Under the pieces are notes generated by a model. That model ran no database searches, was not told the DNA's origin, and saw only the letters and a list, made by a program, of their open reading frames with translations. Positions 44,251-57,136 of a stretch of 64,000 bases of DNA are shown here, piece by piece. The stretch is from Hevea brasiliensis (lineage: Eukaryota > Streptophyta > Magnoliopsida > Malpighiales > Euphorbiaceae): NCBI RefSeq assembly GCF_030052815.1, contig NC_079495.1:53856773-53920772 (forward strand). Direction: 5' to 3'. The position numbers and the translations under genes are program-made. Numbering within the stretch: the stretch's first letter is position 1; each line of letters starts with the position of its first letter.

Positions 44251-47200
44251 TGTAACACCCCTATATTCGATAGTGCGTTTTACTATTCCGGTGACCAGTG
44301 TCTGTCCGGACAACTAGAATGCTGGAACTACACTTAAATGTTAGTGAGGAGACATGAAATGATGAAAGAAATAAAAAAGAAAATACAAGAAAAATTAAAA
44401 GAAAAATAAAAGAGAGAAAATGAACTAAGTTAAATGAGCCAGCACCATAACGATGGGTGACCGCACGGGGAAGTTACGACGCAGGCAATAATCGACCCTA
44501 GGACTACGGAGAACCCTTGGAATTAAGTTTCGAGACATAATTAAAGACTTATTGAAGTATAATTAACATTAGAAATGTCTAAAAAAAATTAATGAATTAG
44601 TACAAAGAAAAAATCAAAAATCAAAAAACCGAAAAAAATCGGTGTTATCGAAAAATCGAGAATACAAACCGAATAGGGGCATTTTGGTCAATTGACACCC
44701 CGAGTTGCCTTTTGACCTCAATGTCCATTTAAAAATGAGTGATAACACACTTTGAAAATGTCTTAAAAATTAAAATTGTGATACATTATATTAAAAGTGT
44801 AAGAAATGGGGTATAAATTGAATAATTAAACTCTTAACATAAAAAATTACTTAATTAAAAGTGAGTGGACCACTAAGCACTATATAAAGCTTGAAAACTC
44901 TGAAATTCTCCACTAACATTCTGCCTTCATCTTCTTCCTCAAGCACTAGCCATGGTCAAACCCAATATCTCCCAAAAAGCTCCCATGGCTGCCTCATGAC
45001 CAAGCCTAAATCTCCATGATCCAAGCTTCAATTCTTATACTTTCCTTCACTAAACTTTATCCTTATACCTTGGGCAGTATATTAGGAGTAAAAAGGGAAG
45101 GATTTGAAGAAGTTTTAGCAAGCTCCAACAAGAGGTAAGTGTCCATTTTCTTCTCTTGCTTAATTAAAACTTGTGTTGAGGTTGTGGGTAGTATTTTTGG
45201 TGAAGAAATTTGAAGAAATGGTTAAGTTATGGGACTGTCCATTTTTGGCAGCCATGGAAGGTGACTTTGCTTGAGTTTTTCCTCCATGCAATTGATGGAA
45301 ATTAGTGTTGAATAAGTCAATTTGAATTGTTAGTAAATTAATCTCCATGTATGTGTTATTGAGCATTTGATTTTAGGGTATGAAAGTGGAATTTAATACT
45401 TTAGCAAACTGCCATTGTTGGTAGCCCTTAAACTCATGAAATTGTGTATGATTTTATGAAATTATTAATGAATTATGATGGTGTTGAATTAGGGGCAGTA
45501 GGTGAAATTGATATGGAAGTGTATGTGTAAGTTAAGTGTTGATGTATATTGAACTTGGGTTGAATTAGATGTTAAACATTAATGGGTTTTGTGTGCCTTG
45601 AACTCTTGATGTATTCTGCCCAAAATTTCTTTGCTGGAATTGTGTTGAATATATATAGAAGTGCCGTGAATAAATATTGAAGTATAGGGAGGAGGAGGAT
45701 TGCCAAATTGGGAGTGTAAATTCTCTTATGTAGGTTGTGATTGTTGGCAGTGTATAAATTAGGTTATAAGTGTAAAGTTATAACTCCAATTGGTATGAGG
45801 CCAATTGGAGGTAAAACTAGACTCAATATGGACCAACTTTCATGTAGAAAGCTTGCCAAAATTCTATCTAGAAAAGGACCTCAAACTTGACCTAATTCGG
45901 AATTGGTAACTTGGCAAACCTGAAAATTGACCATTTGAACAGCAGTCAGTATTTTGGCCATAACTCACTCAAACTAGATCTAAATGACCTAAAATTTATA
46001 TAGTTGGAAAGCTTAGACATAGGGTACAACTTTGGTGAAGACCACCAAGCCTAGAAATGCCAATTACCAAGTCAAAATGATTGCCAAAGTTGGGTTACAA
46101 AGACTGGCCGAATTAACTTTGACCTAAAAATGACCTAAACCTTACAATATAAGTGCAACTTGACCAGCAATAGTAAAATGACAATAACTTTGTCCATAGA
46201 ACTCCAAATGACATGAAATTAGTCCTAAATTTTCAATAAAACATAGATCTACAATATTGGTAATTTGACCAAAACCGAGAAATCAAGGGAACTAGGTCAA
46301 TTAACTCGATTAATTTGGCACACTAAATCTGGAATTAGCACATTTGACCATAAAATCCAGAAAATTCAAATAAGCATATCTCCCACCAGAAGTGTCCAAT
46401 TTAAATGAGCCATTCTGGAAAGCTAAGAAAGAGATCTAAACCATTATTTTAGACAACTTCCTCAAATTATAAATTTATAAGGTTAGAATTTAAGGTCAAA
46501 GCCATTGATCTAATTGAGGACCATGCCAATATAGGACCTTTGAGTCCAAGTTAACAATTTGTCTATAAAGAATTCTATAAGACTTGAAAAATGGTAAGCA
46601 AAATTTCTGGTTGTCCCTAAGACATAGGGCAACAATGCTTATGAAGAATGCTAGACCTCAATGTGATTACAAACAGTCCAAATAAATTAGTAAAGTCAGA
46701 ACTGAAAATGCCTAAAAAGGAAACTAAAATTTAGATTTGACCTAGTTATGGTTAATTGACCATAACTTGAGCTATACAATTTCAAATGGAGTGATTCAAA
46801 AAGAAATTAAAGAAGACACAATGATAAACAATTTAATGAAGAGAAATCTGTTAATTTTATACTGTAACTTGATCCAATAGACAGTAAACATTGGCCATGA
46901 AATCTGGAAAATGGTAATAAAATACAATAAGCTTTAAAATGAAATTGGTAACATATACCAACACTTAGAGAGTATAAAATGTGACAAATTGGGAACATTA
47001 AAATTGACCCACTTAGAGTGCATCAAAGGTCAACATTATAGGTTTACTAATAAAATGAATTGAAGGGAATAGTACTAAGAAAATTTATATATTGGATTTT
47101 ATTATTAGAAACAATTTAACTGAGTGCTGAAACACTTTAAATTGTGTGTTTCAATTGAAAAGGATATTGAAAAGCATAAGAAACATTGAGTCAAGGCCTA

Positions 47201-48636
47201 GAGGCAACTCAAACCAGGTCTGTGCATAATATTTTTTATATTTAATGCTTTTACTAGAAAATTTATTTGGGGAAATGAGTTGTGAGTTTATGACTTGGGA
47301 AAATTTATTTGAGAAAAGTTTATTGCCTATTTTAGAAATGGAAATTTGAAAATGAGGTTTGTTTGATTGTTGCCTGAATTACAATTGAACATTATAGTTT
47401 TAAATTGTGTTTGTGCACCATAACTTTAAATTATCGTTCTTGATTAGTATGTATTGTGTTAATTATGGGTTTCGATAACTACTGTGTTGCCACTTTGTGA
47501 ATGGAAAATTGACTTTGAAAATTGATTATGTTTTGCATGAAATATTAGAATAATATGATTTCAAATTGTTTTTGATTCACACTTGGCATGGCAGTCCCTT
47601 ACTCTGTTCCTCCTCCACTTGTGGGGTTGAGTTTGATATTTGATTATTTTCCTCCCTCTCTGGTTTGCCAGTCTGAGGTGAGTTTGGATGAGTACTCATT
47701 AGCTAGCTAGCCACCTCCCTCATTGATTTCGATTAGTGGGGAGAGTATGTCTTGTAGTGGTGTACAACACGGCATGTTCGGAAAATTTGTGTCATGACCT
47801 AAGTTGTGTTATTGATTGGCAATACTGTGTTATCAAATTGTTTGATCAAATTTGTGTTATATGAGCTTTAAAAATTGTGACATAAAATTGTGAATCATTT
47901 GAATTGTGAATTGTCAATAAATGTTTTATATACTGCATTTTAAATTTTTACTGTGCACCACTGAGTAAATTTTACTCAGCTATAGCTTTTTCATTGCTGT
48001 CACAGGTAGACAGACAGATAAAGTAGCAGAGTAGGCTGCTTGTAACTTCACTTTAGGATTTTACCGGGTATATTGAGTATACCACTTCCTTGTAAATATT
48101 ATTATAATGTATGTGAACTGTATGTATATATTGTACTTGGTCTTGAGCAGTTGTAAAATAAAGTTGTAAATTATTTTAGCCTATAAAAATGTTGTACTAT
48201 AATTTTCTTATCTCAGCTTTGAAATACTTATTCATTTTGCATTTTATTTTTGAAACTACTAAAAGTGATGTTGAATTGAGTTTGACTTATGTTTGAGAAA
48301 ATTGATTTGTGTTGAGCCATATTGGAGTTTGGGACTGAAACAAATATATTGGAAGTGTTTTCTACAGGTTTTTGAAGAACTGTTTTGCTCAAAATACAGA
48401 CGGCACTCTGACAAAATTTTTATAAAATTTATGGCTATTTCAGACCTAATGTGTGATTGAACTTCGATTAAAAACTTTTAACACCTGTCGAAAGTGCTCA
48501 CCACTTTAAAATGAAGTAAGAAATTATTTAAAATCCCTTGTAGTATATTTAATGGGTTACCGCTAGGCGAAGTACGGTAATTTATTAAATGTACTACGGG
48601 ATCATGTTACATCTTACGAAAGCGTAGGGTATGACA
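44251..48636 (+). repeat. 3' LTR of element G (4386 bp)
   Basis: TGTAACACCCC to GGTATGACA. The longest LTR here. GTGGACCAC palindrome 44865-44873, TATATAAA at 44881-44888, CT-rich leader, donor-like AG|GTAAGT at 45135, 'CATAACT' modules (about 45775-46100 and 46740-46800), hairpin CTGAGTAAATTTTACTCAG at 47961-47979, leader-complementary segment about 48105-48155. The matching 5' LTR (H) is present only in fragments. The right flank is CTTGC inside the gag of element I. Confidence 0.9.
44865..44888 (+). promoter_or_regulatory. Candidate core promoter of LTR G
   Basis: The palindrome GTGGACCAC is followed 7 bp later by TATATAAA and then by a CT-rich leader. The same palindrome occurs in LTR F (31670) and, as GTGGGCCAC, in LTR E (minus strand, 19156), at the same position relative to the leader. 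Function is inferred from position. Confidence 0.5.
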
Positions 48637-49615
48637 CTTGCCATATGTCTCACAGGGGCAGGGAGGATATAAACCCCCGGTCGACTGCTGACCAAACCAA
48701 GGTGGTCTCTGCCCAGAAAATCTACCTCTACCAGACCTTCCACCTCTGCTTGATCCCCTAAATTTCTTTCTTTTTCCAATATTGCTGCTGGAACTTTGCT
48801 AAATTGATTTTTCACCTTTTTCTTTCTCTAATTTCTCAATCTTATTAGATTTCTCTTTCACTGGTGTCACTTCTAATTCAATTCTTTCTACTTCCAGTGC
48901 TTGAGACATGAGTTTAGAGAAGTTACTATATTTAAAGCCGACCACTTGTACTCTTAGACTAGGCTTCAGGTTGGTTTCAAACCTCTTGCACCTTTCTCTA
49001 CTGGTAGATAAGAGACTCCCAGCATAGTGGCTTAAGCGGGAGAACTCCCTCTCATACTCTGCCACTGATCTGTTGCCTTGTTTCAAACTAAAAAATTCTT
49101 GCAATTTCTAATCCACATATGCATCTGGGACATATTTCTGTCTGAACTCTCTGATGAAGTCATCCCAAGTCAATATTGATGGTTCTGCCAAGCTATGGGG
49201 GATGGTCTTCCACCAATCATACGCATCCCCTTGAAGTAATGACATGGAATATTCAAATTTTAGTTTATCTGGGAAGTGCAGTTTCTTGAACACTCGGTCC
49301 ATTCTCTCTAGCCACAACTCTGCCTCTAGTGGGTCTACTATACCCTTAAATTCTGTAGCCCCATATTTTAATAGCTTGTCATATTTCCTGGCTGGAGCCT
49401 GAGGTTGCACCACAGGAGTTTGAACTAGAGCTTGAGCAGGCATACCCCCACCCCATCTGTTGAAACATTGCAACCATTTGCTGGGTGAACTGTGTCAGAA
49501 ACTGTGGCATTTGTGGGGCTGGTGCCACTGAACCACTAGCATTTTGGAGAGCTAGGGCTTCTCATTGTGTCTCAGCCTCAACTGACTGCTCAACTGAGCA
49601 ATCCCCTTCTTCCAT
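48637..49615 (-). pseudogene. gag: gag of element I, cut by element G at the zinc-finger region
   Basis: Minus strand, ATG at 49615 (MEEGDCSVEQSVEAE). Capsid-region strings KYGATEFKGIVDPLEAELWLE and [18 protein letters not shown] (about 49380-49180), then [21 protein letters not shown] (about 49065-49000) and a basic stretch. The frame ends at TGTGAGACATATGG (about 48652), the first Cys of the zinc-finger region, where the end of LTR G replaces it. Frameshifts or stops lie near 49480, 49107 and 48800. The rest of gag and all of pol lie beyond element G, to the left of the window. Confidence 0.9.
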
Positions 49616-49785
49616 TTTAGTTTGGAGTTAGGATATCTTCTGAATAAATAACACAAGGAGATTTCTCTCTATTAGTTAATATTTATGATAAAATGCACTG
49701 TATGTAACAAATAAGGACATTGAGCAGTTGTACTTATCAAAGAAAAGACACAAATTCACAAGTCAAAACATACTTCAAAAAATTT
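49616..49785 (-). other. Leader of element I
   Basis: Contains the GGAG-type mini-hairpin (49670-49653) and a segment (49735-49688, minus sense) that is the reverse complement of part of the LTR (about 50345-50296, minus sense). Confidence 0.65.
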
Positions 49786-49797
49786 GCTCTGATACCA
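49786..49797 (-). other. Primer-binding site of element I
   Basis: Perfect TGGTATCAGAGC on the minus strand, 8 nt from the LTR. It is the best-preserved PBS of a full-size element in the window. Confidence 0.92.
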
Positions 49798-49805
49798 CAA
49801 AAACA

Positions 49806-52800
49806 TGTCACACCTTACCCCTCTACAAAGCATAACATGACCCCGTAGTATACCTAATGAATTACCGTACTTTGCCTATCGATAACCCATTAAATATACT
49901 ATAAGGGATTTTAAAACAATTTTCTTACTTTTTGGAAGTGGTGAGCATTTTTGAAAGGAATTTAAAACATTTAATTAAGGTTTGAAAGTCATGTACAATT
50001 TTTGTCTATTTTCATTTTTCCATAAATTTTAGAAAAATTTCGACAGAGTGCCAGCAGTATTTGAGAAAACCGACAAATTTTCACCTGTGGAAAACACTTT
50101 CAAATATACACTTCATCAAATCATAACCGCCATTTCAACTCAAATCATCACAATTTCTCCCAAACTCCATAATTCAAAGTAATTCTCAATTTAAATATTT
50201 TCACAATACACAGTCATTGAGGAAAAACTAATTTACATACATCAGTCAATTTTTACAATAAAAAATCCAAAATAATATTATTACAAAATCTGTACAAACT
50301 ACTCGAGACCAATTTACACATGTACATATAGTTACATGCATCAAACTAAACATTACAATTAGGGCATAAAATTTATACCCGAAAAAATATCCAAAAGTAG
50401 CACAGCAGTCCTTAGAAGCTGCTCTACCAGTCTCTTTACTGCGCGACAATAAAAGCTATCACGAAATCTTTGAGACTCGATGGTATACAACATACTAAAA
50501 TAACAATTTATGCATAATTAAAATCACATTTATTCAAATATGGTATTGAAAATGAAAAACAAATATAAAACATAATTTATAAACTTTTAGTTCAAACAGT
50601 TATATTTCAGAAATCTCAAAATATATTTCATAAAAATACACAGTTATATCATGCCATCAGAACAATGTTCATCTCAATAGCCGAAGGCTTATGAGGAATC
50701 TCAAGGATAGCTAGCTCAATCTATGGGTACCCATTCAATTTCTTCCTCTACTGGCGCACACCTCAACACTTCAGCCAGAGAGGGAATCAAAATTCAAAAC
50801 TAATTCCTCCCACTAGTCATGCTAGTGAGGCATTCAAATATATGGTCATGACATTGTAGTTTCAAAACTGTCCTAACAATTTACTAAATCAAACACATAT
50901 AATTAAACTTTACAATAATTTAGGTCAACACAATTTGTTCATTTCAATCACAAAGTTGCAATCAAAATAAATCACAATTCATTTTATACAATTGTGAAAG
51001 AAATTTAAAGACAAATTTTATATTGTGCACAAACCTTATGCAAGTCGCCTCTAGGCCTTGACTCGATGCCTCGGGTTCTTTCCTGGTATTCTTTTCAACT
51101 GAAACACACAATTTTACAGTGTTTCAGTATCATAACTTATAATAAATTCCATAATAATTTCACATCTATTTATTTCTAACTCTAATGTACTTAAATTAAC
51201 GTTCTTTGAATTTTGCATTTCGGGGTTACTATTTACAATAATATTCCAATCAATTTATTGACTTTCTTATACTTAATAGGTATAGGGATTTCAATTTTAC
51301 CCACATACCACATTTTGATTACCAATTTTGTTGGTTTTAGTTGCTCCTTAGATTTTTAGGTTTCCTAGGTACAATTTCAAAATTTTTAGATTTGGTGTCC
51401 TGTATTGTACTGTTCCATTGGTCATGTTGCTATTAGAATTTGGCAAAGTTTTCTTCATAGAAGTTGTTCCTTATTGTCTTAAATTTAATTCCCTTTTTGA
51501 ATCACTCCATTTGGAGTTTTGTAGCCCAAGATATGACTATTTGAATGGGGATGGCCAGATTTGGTGTTACTCAGAATTCTGGGCATTTTCTGGATACTGG
51601 CAGTTTTAGTATGCTGATTGCAAGTAACTTTTCGGATAGGTTATAGTCAAAATTTGGGTTTGGTTTCTTCATGAAAGTTGTAGGGCTATGTCTCAGCTTT
51701 CCATCGGTATAAGATTCAGGTCATTTGGACCTTCCTAGACAAAGTTATGGCCAAATGAACAAATACTATTCATTTACCCATTTTGGTACAGTGGTAGTGC
51801 ATTACACCCGAGTTTGACCTAATTGTTCACTATGTTTTGGTCATTTTCTAGGCATGATTCCTAAATGAAAAATGGTCCATTTTGTGCCTAGTTTCATTCT
51901 CAATTGACCACATACCAATTGGGTTAGTAAATTTTTAGTTTTGATCCCTGAAAGGGACCTCGGTCAAGCTGTCAGCATACTGACCCTAACCAATCCGAAT
52001 TGATACTTGGTTCTAGCAATTCACACACACCACAAATCATCACAATTGATCATTTCTCAACTCAAGTAAGGTCAATGGCATCAATTGACTAATTTCCAAA
52101 TTTTTTTCCCAATTTTTCATATGCTCAAGAACCCTAATTCCAAGATCTTGAAATTTAATGCAATTAAACTTTATATTCATTGTCTACACCTCTAATTCAC
52201 TTAAATTAACCATTTCAAATACATCAAAATCATTCAATCTAAACCCTACATAAAGCTGGCTGAAATTCCTATTTGGTCCCCCAAGGATAGTTTTTGTTTG
52301 GATTTAAGTTAAAATCTAAGTTAACTTAACTAAGAACATAGAAATTTAACAAAAGAATTCAAAGTTACATACTAACCTTGGTTTGATTTTCAATCACTAA
52401 GTTTCTTCTCTTTTTCTTCTTTCTTTCCTCTTCAATCTCCTTCTCTAGTGTAGTTAACAAGCTTTTATCAATTGATTGGGGAAGAGATTAGGGTTTAGTG
52501 GGAGATTTGAAGCTTGGTGGAAGCTTCCATGGAGGTTGAACAATGGTGGAGGGAGGAGAGGTGCGGGTTGCCGACTTTGGTAAGGAAGAGAGTGATCTAT
52601 TTTTTTTTTATTTTGGTGTATTTTTATGTCTTTTATTCTTAATTTGACTTGGTCAAATTTTGTAGGAAAATTAAATTAATTTTGACATCATTAGGGATGT
52701 CATCACATGATGTAATAGATCAATTTCAATTCTTTTTCTTTTTCCTTTAATTTTTCAATAGTTCTTCAATTTAATTCTCGATTCCAAAATTTTTGTTTCT

Positions 52801-53265
52801 TTGATTTTATTGGACAGTTAGGTTACGAGTCAGTTCTAGCAATGAATTGATCAAATTGCCCCTCGCTGGTTCAATCCGGTTTGCAAGTTATTCAATATTT
52901 CTTCTAGATCCCTGACCTAATTATTTGACCTGCTTAACAATTCTTTTCTGTGATTTTCTCTTTTCCACTGTGTTCACAATAGTTTTAAGGACCACAGCGT
53001 CATATTTTCTGGTTTGAAATTTGAGTTAAAGCTGACCTCGCAGTCAGTTCCCAGGAAGGTCACTCATCGCTGTGACTTCCGACTCACTTAACTTTTTATG
53101 TTCTGTTTTTCTTATTTATAGTTAATTATCTGGCAATTACTAATTACTTGCATTCAGGGCTTATCTAGGTATCTTAGACATGATTCTATTCCTCTTAATT
53201 ATCCGGACCGACATCGGTCATCGGAACAGTAAAATGTACCAGGCTATGCAAATAGGGGTGTTACA
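49806..53265 (-). repeat. 5' LTR of element I (3460 bp)
   Basis: Plus strand TGTCACACC to GGTGTTACA. Minus-strand features: palindrome-like TGACATC/GATGTCA region (about 52705-52680), donor-like AAG|GTTAGT (first intron base 52376), CT-rich leader (about 52450-52400) and a degenerate hairpin region (about 50485-50435). The right flank ATGGC begins LTR J. The partner LTR is outside the window. Confidence 0.88.
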
Positions 53266-53525
53266 ATGGCATCCTTAATTAAGGGTTAATTGTGAAATTA
53301 TTGGGAATGAGAAAATCATAGCAAGGAAAAGAGAATAAGTATAAATAAGGGAATCATAATTAAAGGACTCATCGGGCATTATGGAAAAAGATGAATTATA
53401 ACCGATGAGGGGCATTTTAGTCAATTCACTCCTAGAGGTGACTTTTGACTTAAATGTCTATTAAATTGAGTGAGATTAAAATGTTGAAAAGTAATTAAAA
53501 ATATGAAGAAAGATGTATGGAGAAG

Positions 53526-53868
53526 AAAAGAGATGAGAATTCAAATTTTATTTGTATTTATGACATCATAATGACATTAGCATGACACAATTAAAAATTA
53601 AAACTAAATTAAATTTTTTTATGGATAATTCTAAGTATAAGAGAACAAATTTCCATAAAAATCAAAATAATTTTTTTTTTCTTCCTTAGTGATCGAAAAA
53701 GAGATGAGAATTCAAATTTTATTTATATTTATGACATCATAATGACATTAGCATGACACAATTAAAAATTAAAACTAAATTAAATTTTGTTATGGATAAT
53801 TCTAATTATAAGAGAACAAATTTCCATAAAAATCAAAATAAATTTTTTTTCTTCCTTAGTGGTCAAAT
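53526..53868 (+). repeat. Tandem duplication of about 172 bp in LTR J
   Basis: AGAGATGAGAATTCAAATTT occurs at about 53530 and again at 53700, and both copies run on to a T-rich tract and CTTCCTTAGTG. They are nearly identical, so the duplication is recent. It doubles the TGACATCATAATGACATTAG region. Confidence 0.88.
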
Positions 53869-54163
53869 TCCTCACACTCTCTCTCTTTCCATTTTCTTTC
53901 TTCCTCCATTGATGACCAATTCAAAACTCCTAAACCGTAGTTTTACTCCATAATTTTCATAGCCACTTTAACAAAAACCGCTAATTAAACCTTGGGTGGA
54001 AGATTAGAAGTGGAGAAATCAAGGAATATTGAAGAAATTAGGAAGATTGAGAAGAGTACCATTAGAGGTAAGAAATCCAAGTTTGAATTACTTTATAATT
54101 GTTGAAATTGAGATTTATTATGAAGAATAGACATGGAAAATGAAAGAAATCATGCTTGTATTA

Positions 54164-54178
54164 GGGGGGGGGGGGGGG
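54164..54178 (+). repeat. G15 homopolymer
   Basis: Fifteen consecutive G, followed by CGGTGGGGGCG. It lies within LTR J, replacing the ACTAGGGTTTTGG-type text found in LTR D. Such a run is prone to sequencing error and could fold as a G-quadruplex. Confidence 0.9.
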
Positions 54179-54338
54179 CGGTGGGGGCGAAGCTTAAAGA
54201 AACTTAGGGTTCGAAGTGTTTGATGAGATTAATGATGAATTCTAGCTTGTATGAAGTTATATGTATATGACTGGAGTAGTGAGTTGCATGAATTAGGAAT
54301 ATGGAGAATTAGGATTTTGGTGAAAATTAGGGTTTTGT

Positions 54339-57136
54339 TGTAACACCCTCCCTGTAGTAACTCCGTACATTCTACTGTTCTGGTGACCCGTGTCGGTCCA
54401 GACAGCTAGAACGTCTGGAAAAATATTTAAATTAAAGTAAGGAATCATAATTAACTCAAATATTAATAAGAAAAATTTAGGAAAAATTTTAGAAATAAAA
54501 TACAACTAAGTTAAATGAGCCGGTGCCCTAGCGATGGGTAACCTAGTGGAAGTTGCGGTACTCGCAACTAGGAGCCTTAGACCCGAGAAAAAATTCATAA
54601 AATAATTTTTGGGACTCCAGAGAAGAGTCATTGAGGGTTCTATGGCATTAGAATGCCAAAAAATTCTTAGAAAAAACTTTTCAATCGGTACAGACAATTT
54701 TAGTCTGTTAAGCCAAACGGAGGGCATTTTGCTCATTTTGTCCTCAAAGGTGATTTTTGGCCGACTTTTCCAGTTAAGTAAATAATTATTATGACATAAA
54801 ATATGAATAAATATTGCTAAAAATTAAATTGAAAATGAGTAGAGAAGAAAATAAGAGAAAATGAGATAAAAGGCTAATTATGACATCACCATGATGTCAT
54901 TAAACCATTACCACCAATTACAATTAACAAGCCCACTTAAAACAAATAAAAAGAGATAAAAATAACCAAATGACATCAGCCATCGTTTTCTCAAACCCAG
55001 CCAGCCGTCTCCCTTATCCCAAACCCCAACCTCCATGGAAGCTTAATGAAAGCTTCATAACTCACCAAATCTCACCTTGAAACCACTACTTAGCTTCACA
55101 AAAATTTGATCTTGCAACTTGGACATCATCTAGGCAGCCAAAAGAGGAAGGAAAAAGCAAGTTTGGTTAACTAGAAATTCAGCTCCGACAAGGTTAGTGT
55201 CCAATTTTTACTTCTTTTGGTTTAGTTCATGTTTAATGGCATGAATTGTGTAGGAATTATAAGAAAATAAAATAAACATGTGTGTGTGTGCACCCTAAAG
55301 ATTTTGGCAGCTAGGGTTAGTTAGGGTTTGATGATTTTGCTTAATAGCAAAGTGGGTATGAACAACCCTTGGTATTAGATGAGTGATGGAACATGGTTAT
55401 GTAATTGAATTGTAAGGATTATGCATGAATTAACTTGACAAATGTGGACACTTAACAATATTAGGGTTTACTCATTCAATGGTATGTTAACCTTGTAATG
55501 GTCAATTAGTGACCATTTGAATGTGTGTGAGAAGGAATTGAAGTGAGTAAGGGTGTTGGAGATGAAATGAGGTGTGCTGCCCTTGGTGACCTGCAAGACT
55601 GGGTGTGAGTCCAGCAGGTTTGGGCAGCTATAAATGGAGTTGTAGAGGTTCAATTGGTGTAAGGCCAATTGGAAATGAAAGTAGACACATAATGGCACAA
55701 TTTTACTGAAGAAACCATACCCAGAAAACCAAACCAAGTTGACCTAAAAATTACCCTAATCTGGGTGAATTGCATTCTGCCTGGGCAAAATGACCAAATG
55801 AATAGTATTTATTCATTTGGTCATAACTCAGCGTAGAAAGGTCCAATTGACTTGAAATTTTACCAACAGAAAGCTGAGACATATACCTACAACTTTAATG
55901 AAGAAACCAAACCCAAATTTTGATCATAACATGTTCAAAAACTGACCTGCAATCAGTGCATAAAACCTACAGAATTGGTTCTGCCCAGAAAAATCTGGAA
56001 AATTACAATCTGGCCAGTTATGGTATTTAGGCCATAACTTAAGTTACAAAACACCAAATAGAGTGATTCAAAAAAAGAAATGTAAGTAGACACAATAAGG
56101 AACAACTTTCATGAAGACAACTTTGCCAAATTCTTACTGTACATATGACCAATGAAGCAGTAAACATAATGCTTGAAATCTGAAAATTGTGAATAACTAA
56201 TACTAAGATTAGAAATGGTATTGGCAACCAATACCAACAACTTTAGAATGCAAAATGTAGTATGTTAGAAATATTAGAACCAATGTACCTATTGTCTACG
56301 CAAAAGTCAACATTTTAGTTGACTAATGAAATGAATAGTAACACTTAAACTTCAATTTCAAGAATTGTGAAATTTAAAAGTGTAACATGCCCTAGTACAC
56401 CTAGCAAGATTGGTTTTGATAGGTTGGCATGCCAATAGGGTTTAGTTAGCAGTACTGCACATGGCATTATGCCATTCTGTGATTTCATGATTTATAGCCA
56501 TTCTGACATTGTGATGATACTTGGCCTTGTGCCTAATATTTACTATAGCTTATTAGCTATTCTGTTGCACACCGGGAGATACGTATGTGACCGATGGTGT
56601 GATGGCCCGAGGTACTTGATACCCATTGCCAGTTTACCCATTTATCCAGTCTAGTCATCCAGTATAGGTTACTTGGGCAACCAAAAATAAAAGTGGATAA
56701 ATAAAATGAAATAATGAACATAATAAGTATAAAATCAATAAGACTATAAATAATTATCGAAAATTTGTCTGCATAAGACATCAATACATTCACTGCATAT
56801 TTATTTTCTGTTATTTCTTTTTATTCTATTATTGGCACCACTAAGCATTATTGCTTAGCGCATTGCTTTTTGCCAAGCGTAGGTTCTGGAGAGACCGATA
56901 GAGAGCCCAGTAGACCACAGACTGGGTGAGACCATCTGTAGCTCTGCATAGTGTCCGTGTCACCTCAACGACTTCAGTGCATTAGTAGGACACTAGGATT
57001 CATTTTGGTATTTTGTAATTAACTTTTTTTTTCTTATGTGTAATTGAAACTTATGTAATGTATTTTGGTATTAATGTAAATAGTGGAAATTTGTGTTTAT
57101 GAGTGAAAAATTGAATATTTATCTATGACTTCTAAA
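54339..57136 (+). repeat. Left arm: A-type LTR lacking its 3' end
   Basis: TGTAACACCCTCCCTGTAG start. TGACATCA-containing inverted repeat near 54885, CT-poor leader, donor-like AAG|GTTAGT at 55194, 'CATAACT' modules (55620-56130), hairpin CTAAGCATTATTGCTTAG at 56841-56858. It stops about 350-400 bp short of a complete LTR, directly at the outer end of the reversed copy. Confidence 0.87.

Larger units (their letters stand above)
53266..54338 (+). repeat. LTR J, first part
   Basis: Similar to the start region of LTR D: ACTCATCGGG, CCGATGAGGGGCATTTT and the following TTGACTTTTGAC-type text (53370-53455). The very start is missing, replaced by element I. It contains a tandem duplication of about 172 bp (53526-53868), donor-like AG|GTAAGA (54068) and a 15-G tract (54164-54178). 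It is cut at 54338 by the inverted-LTR unit and resumes at 60290. Confidence 0.78.
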
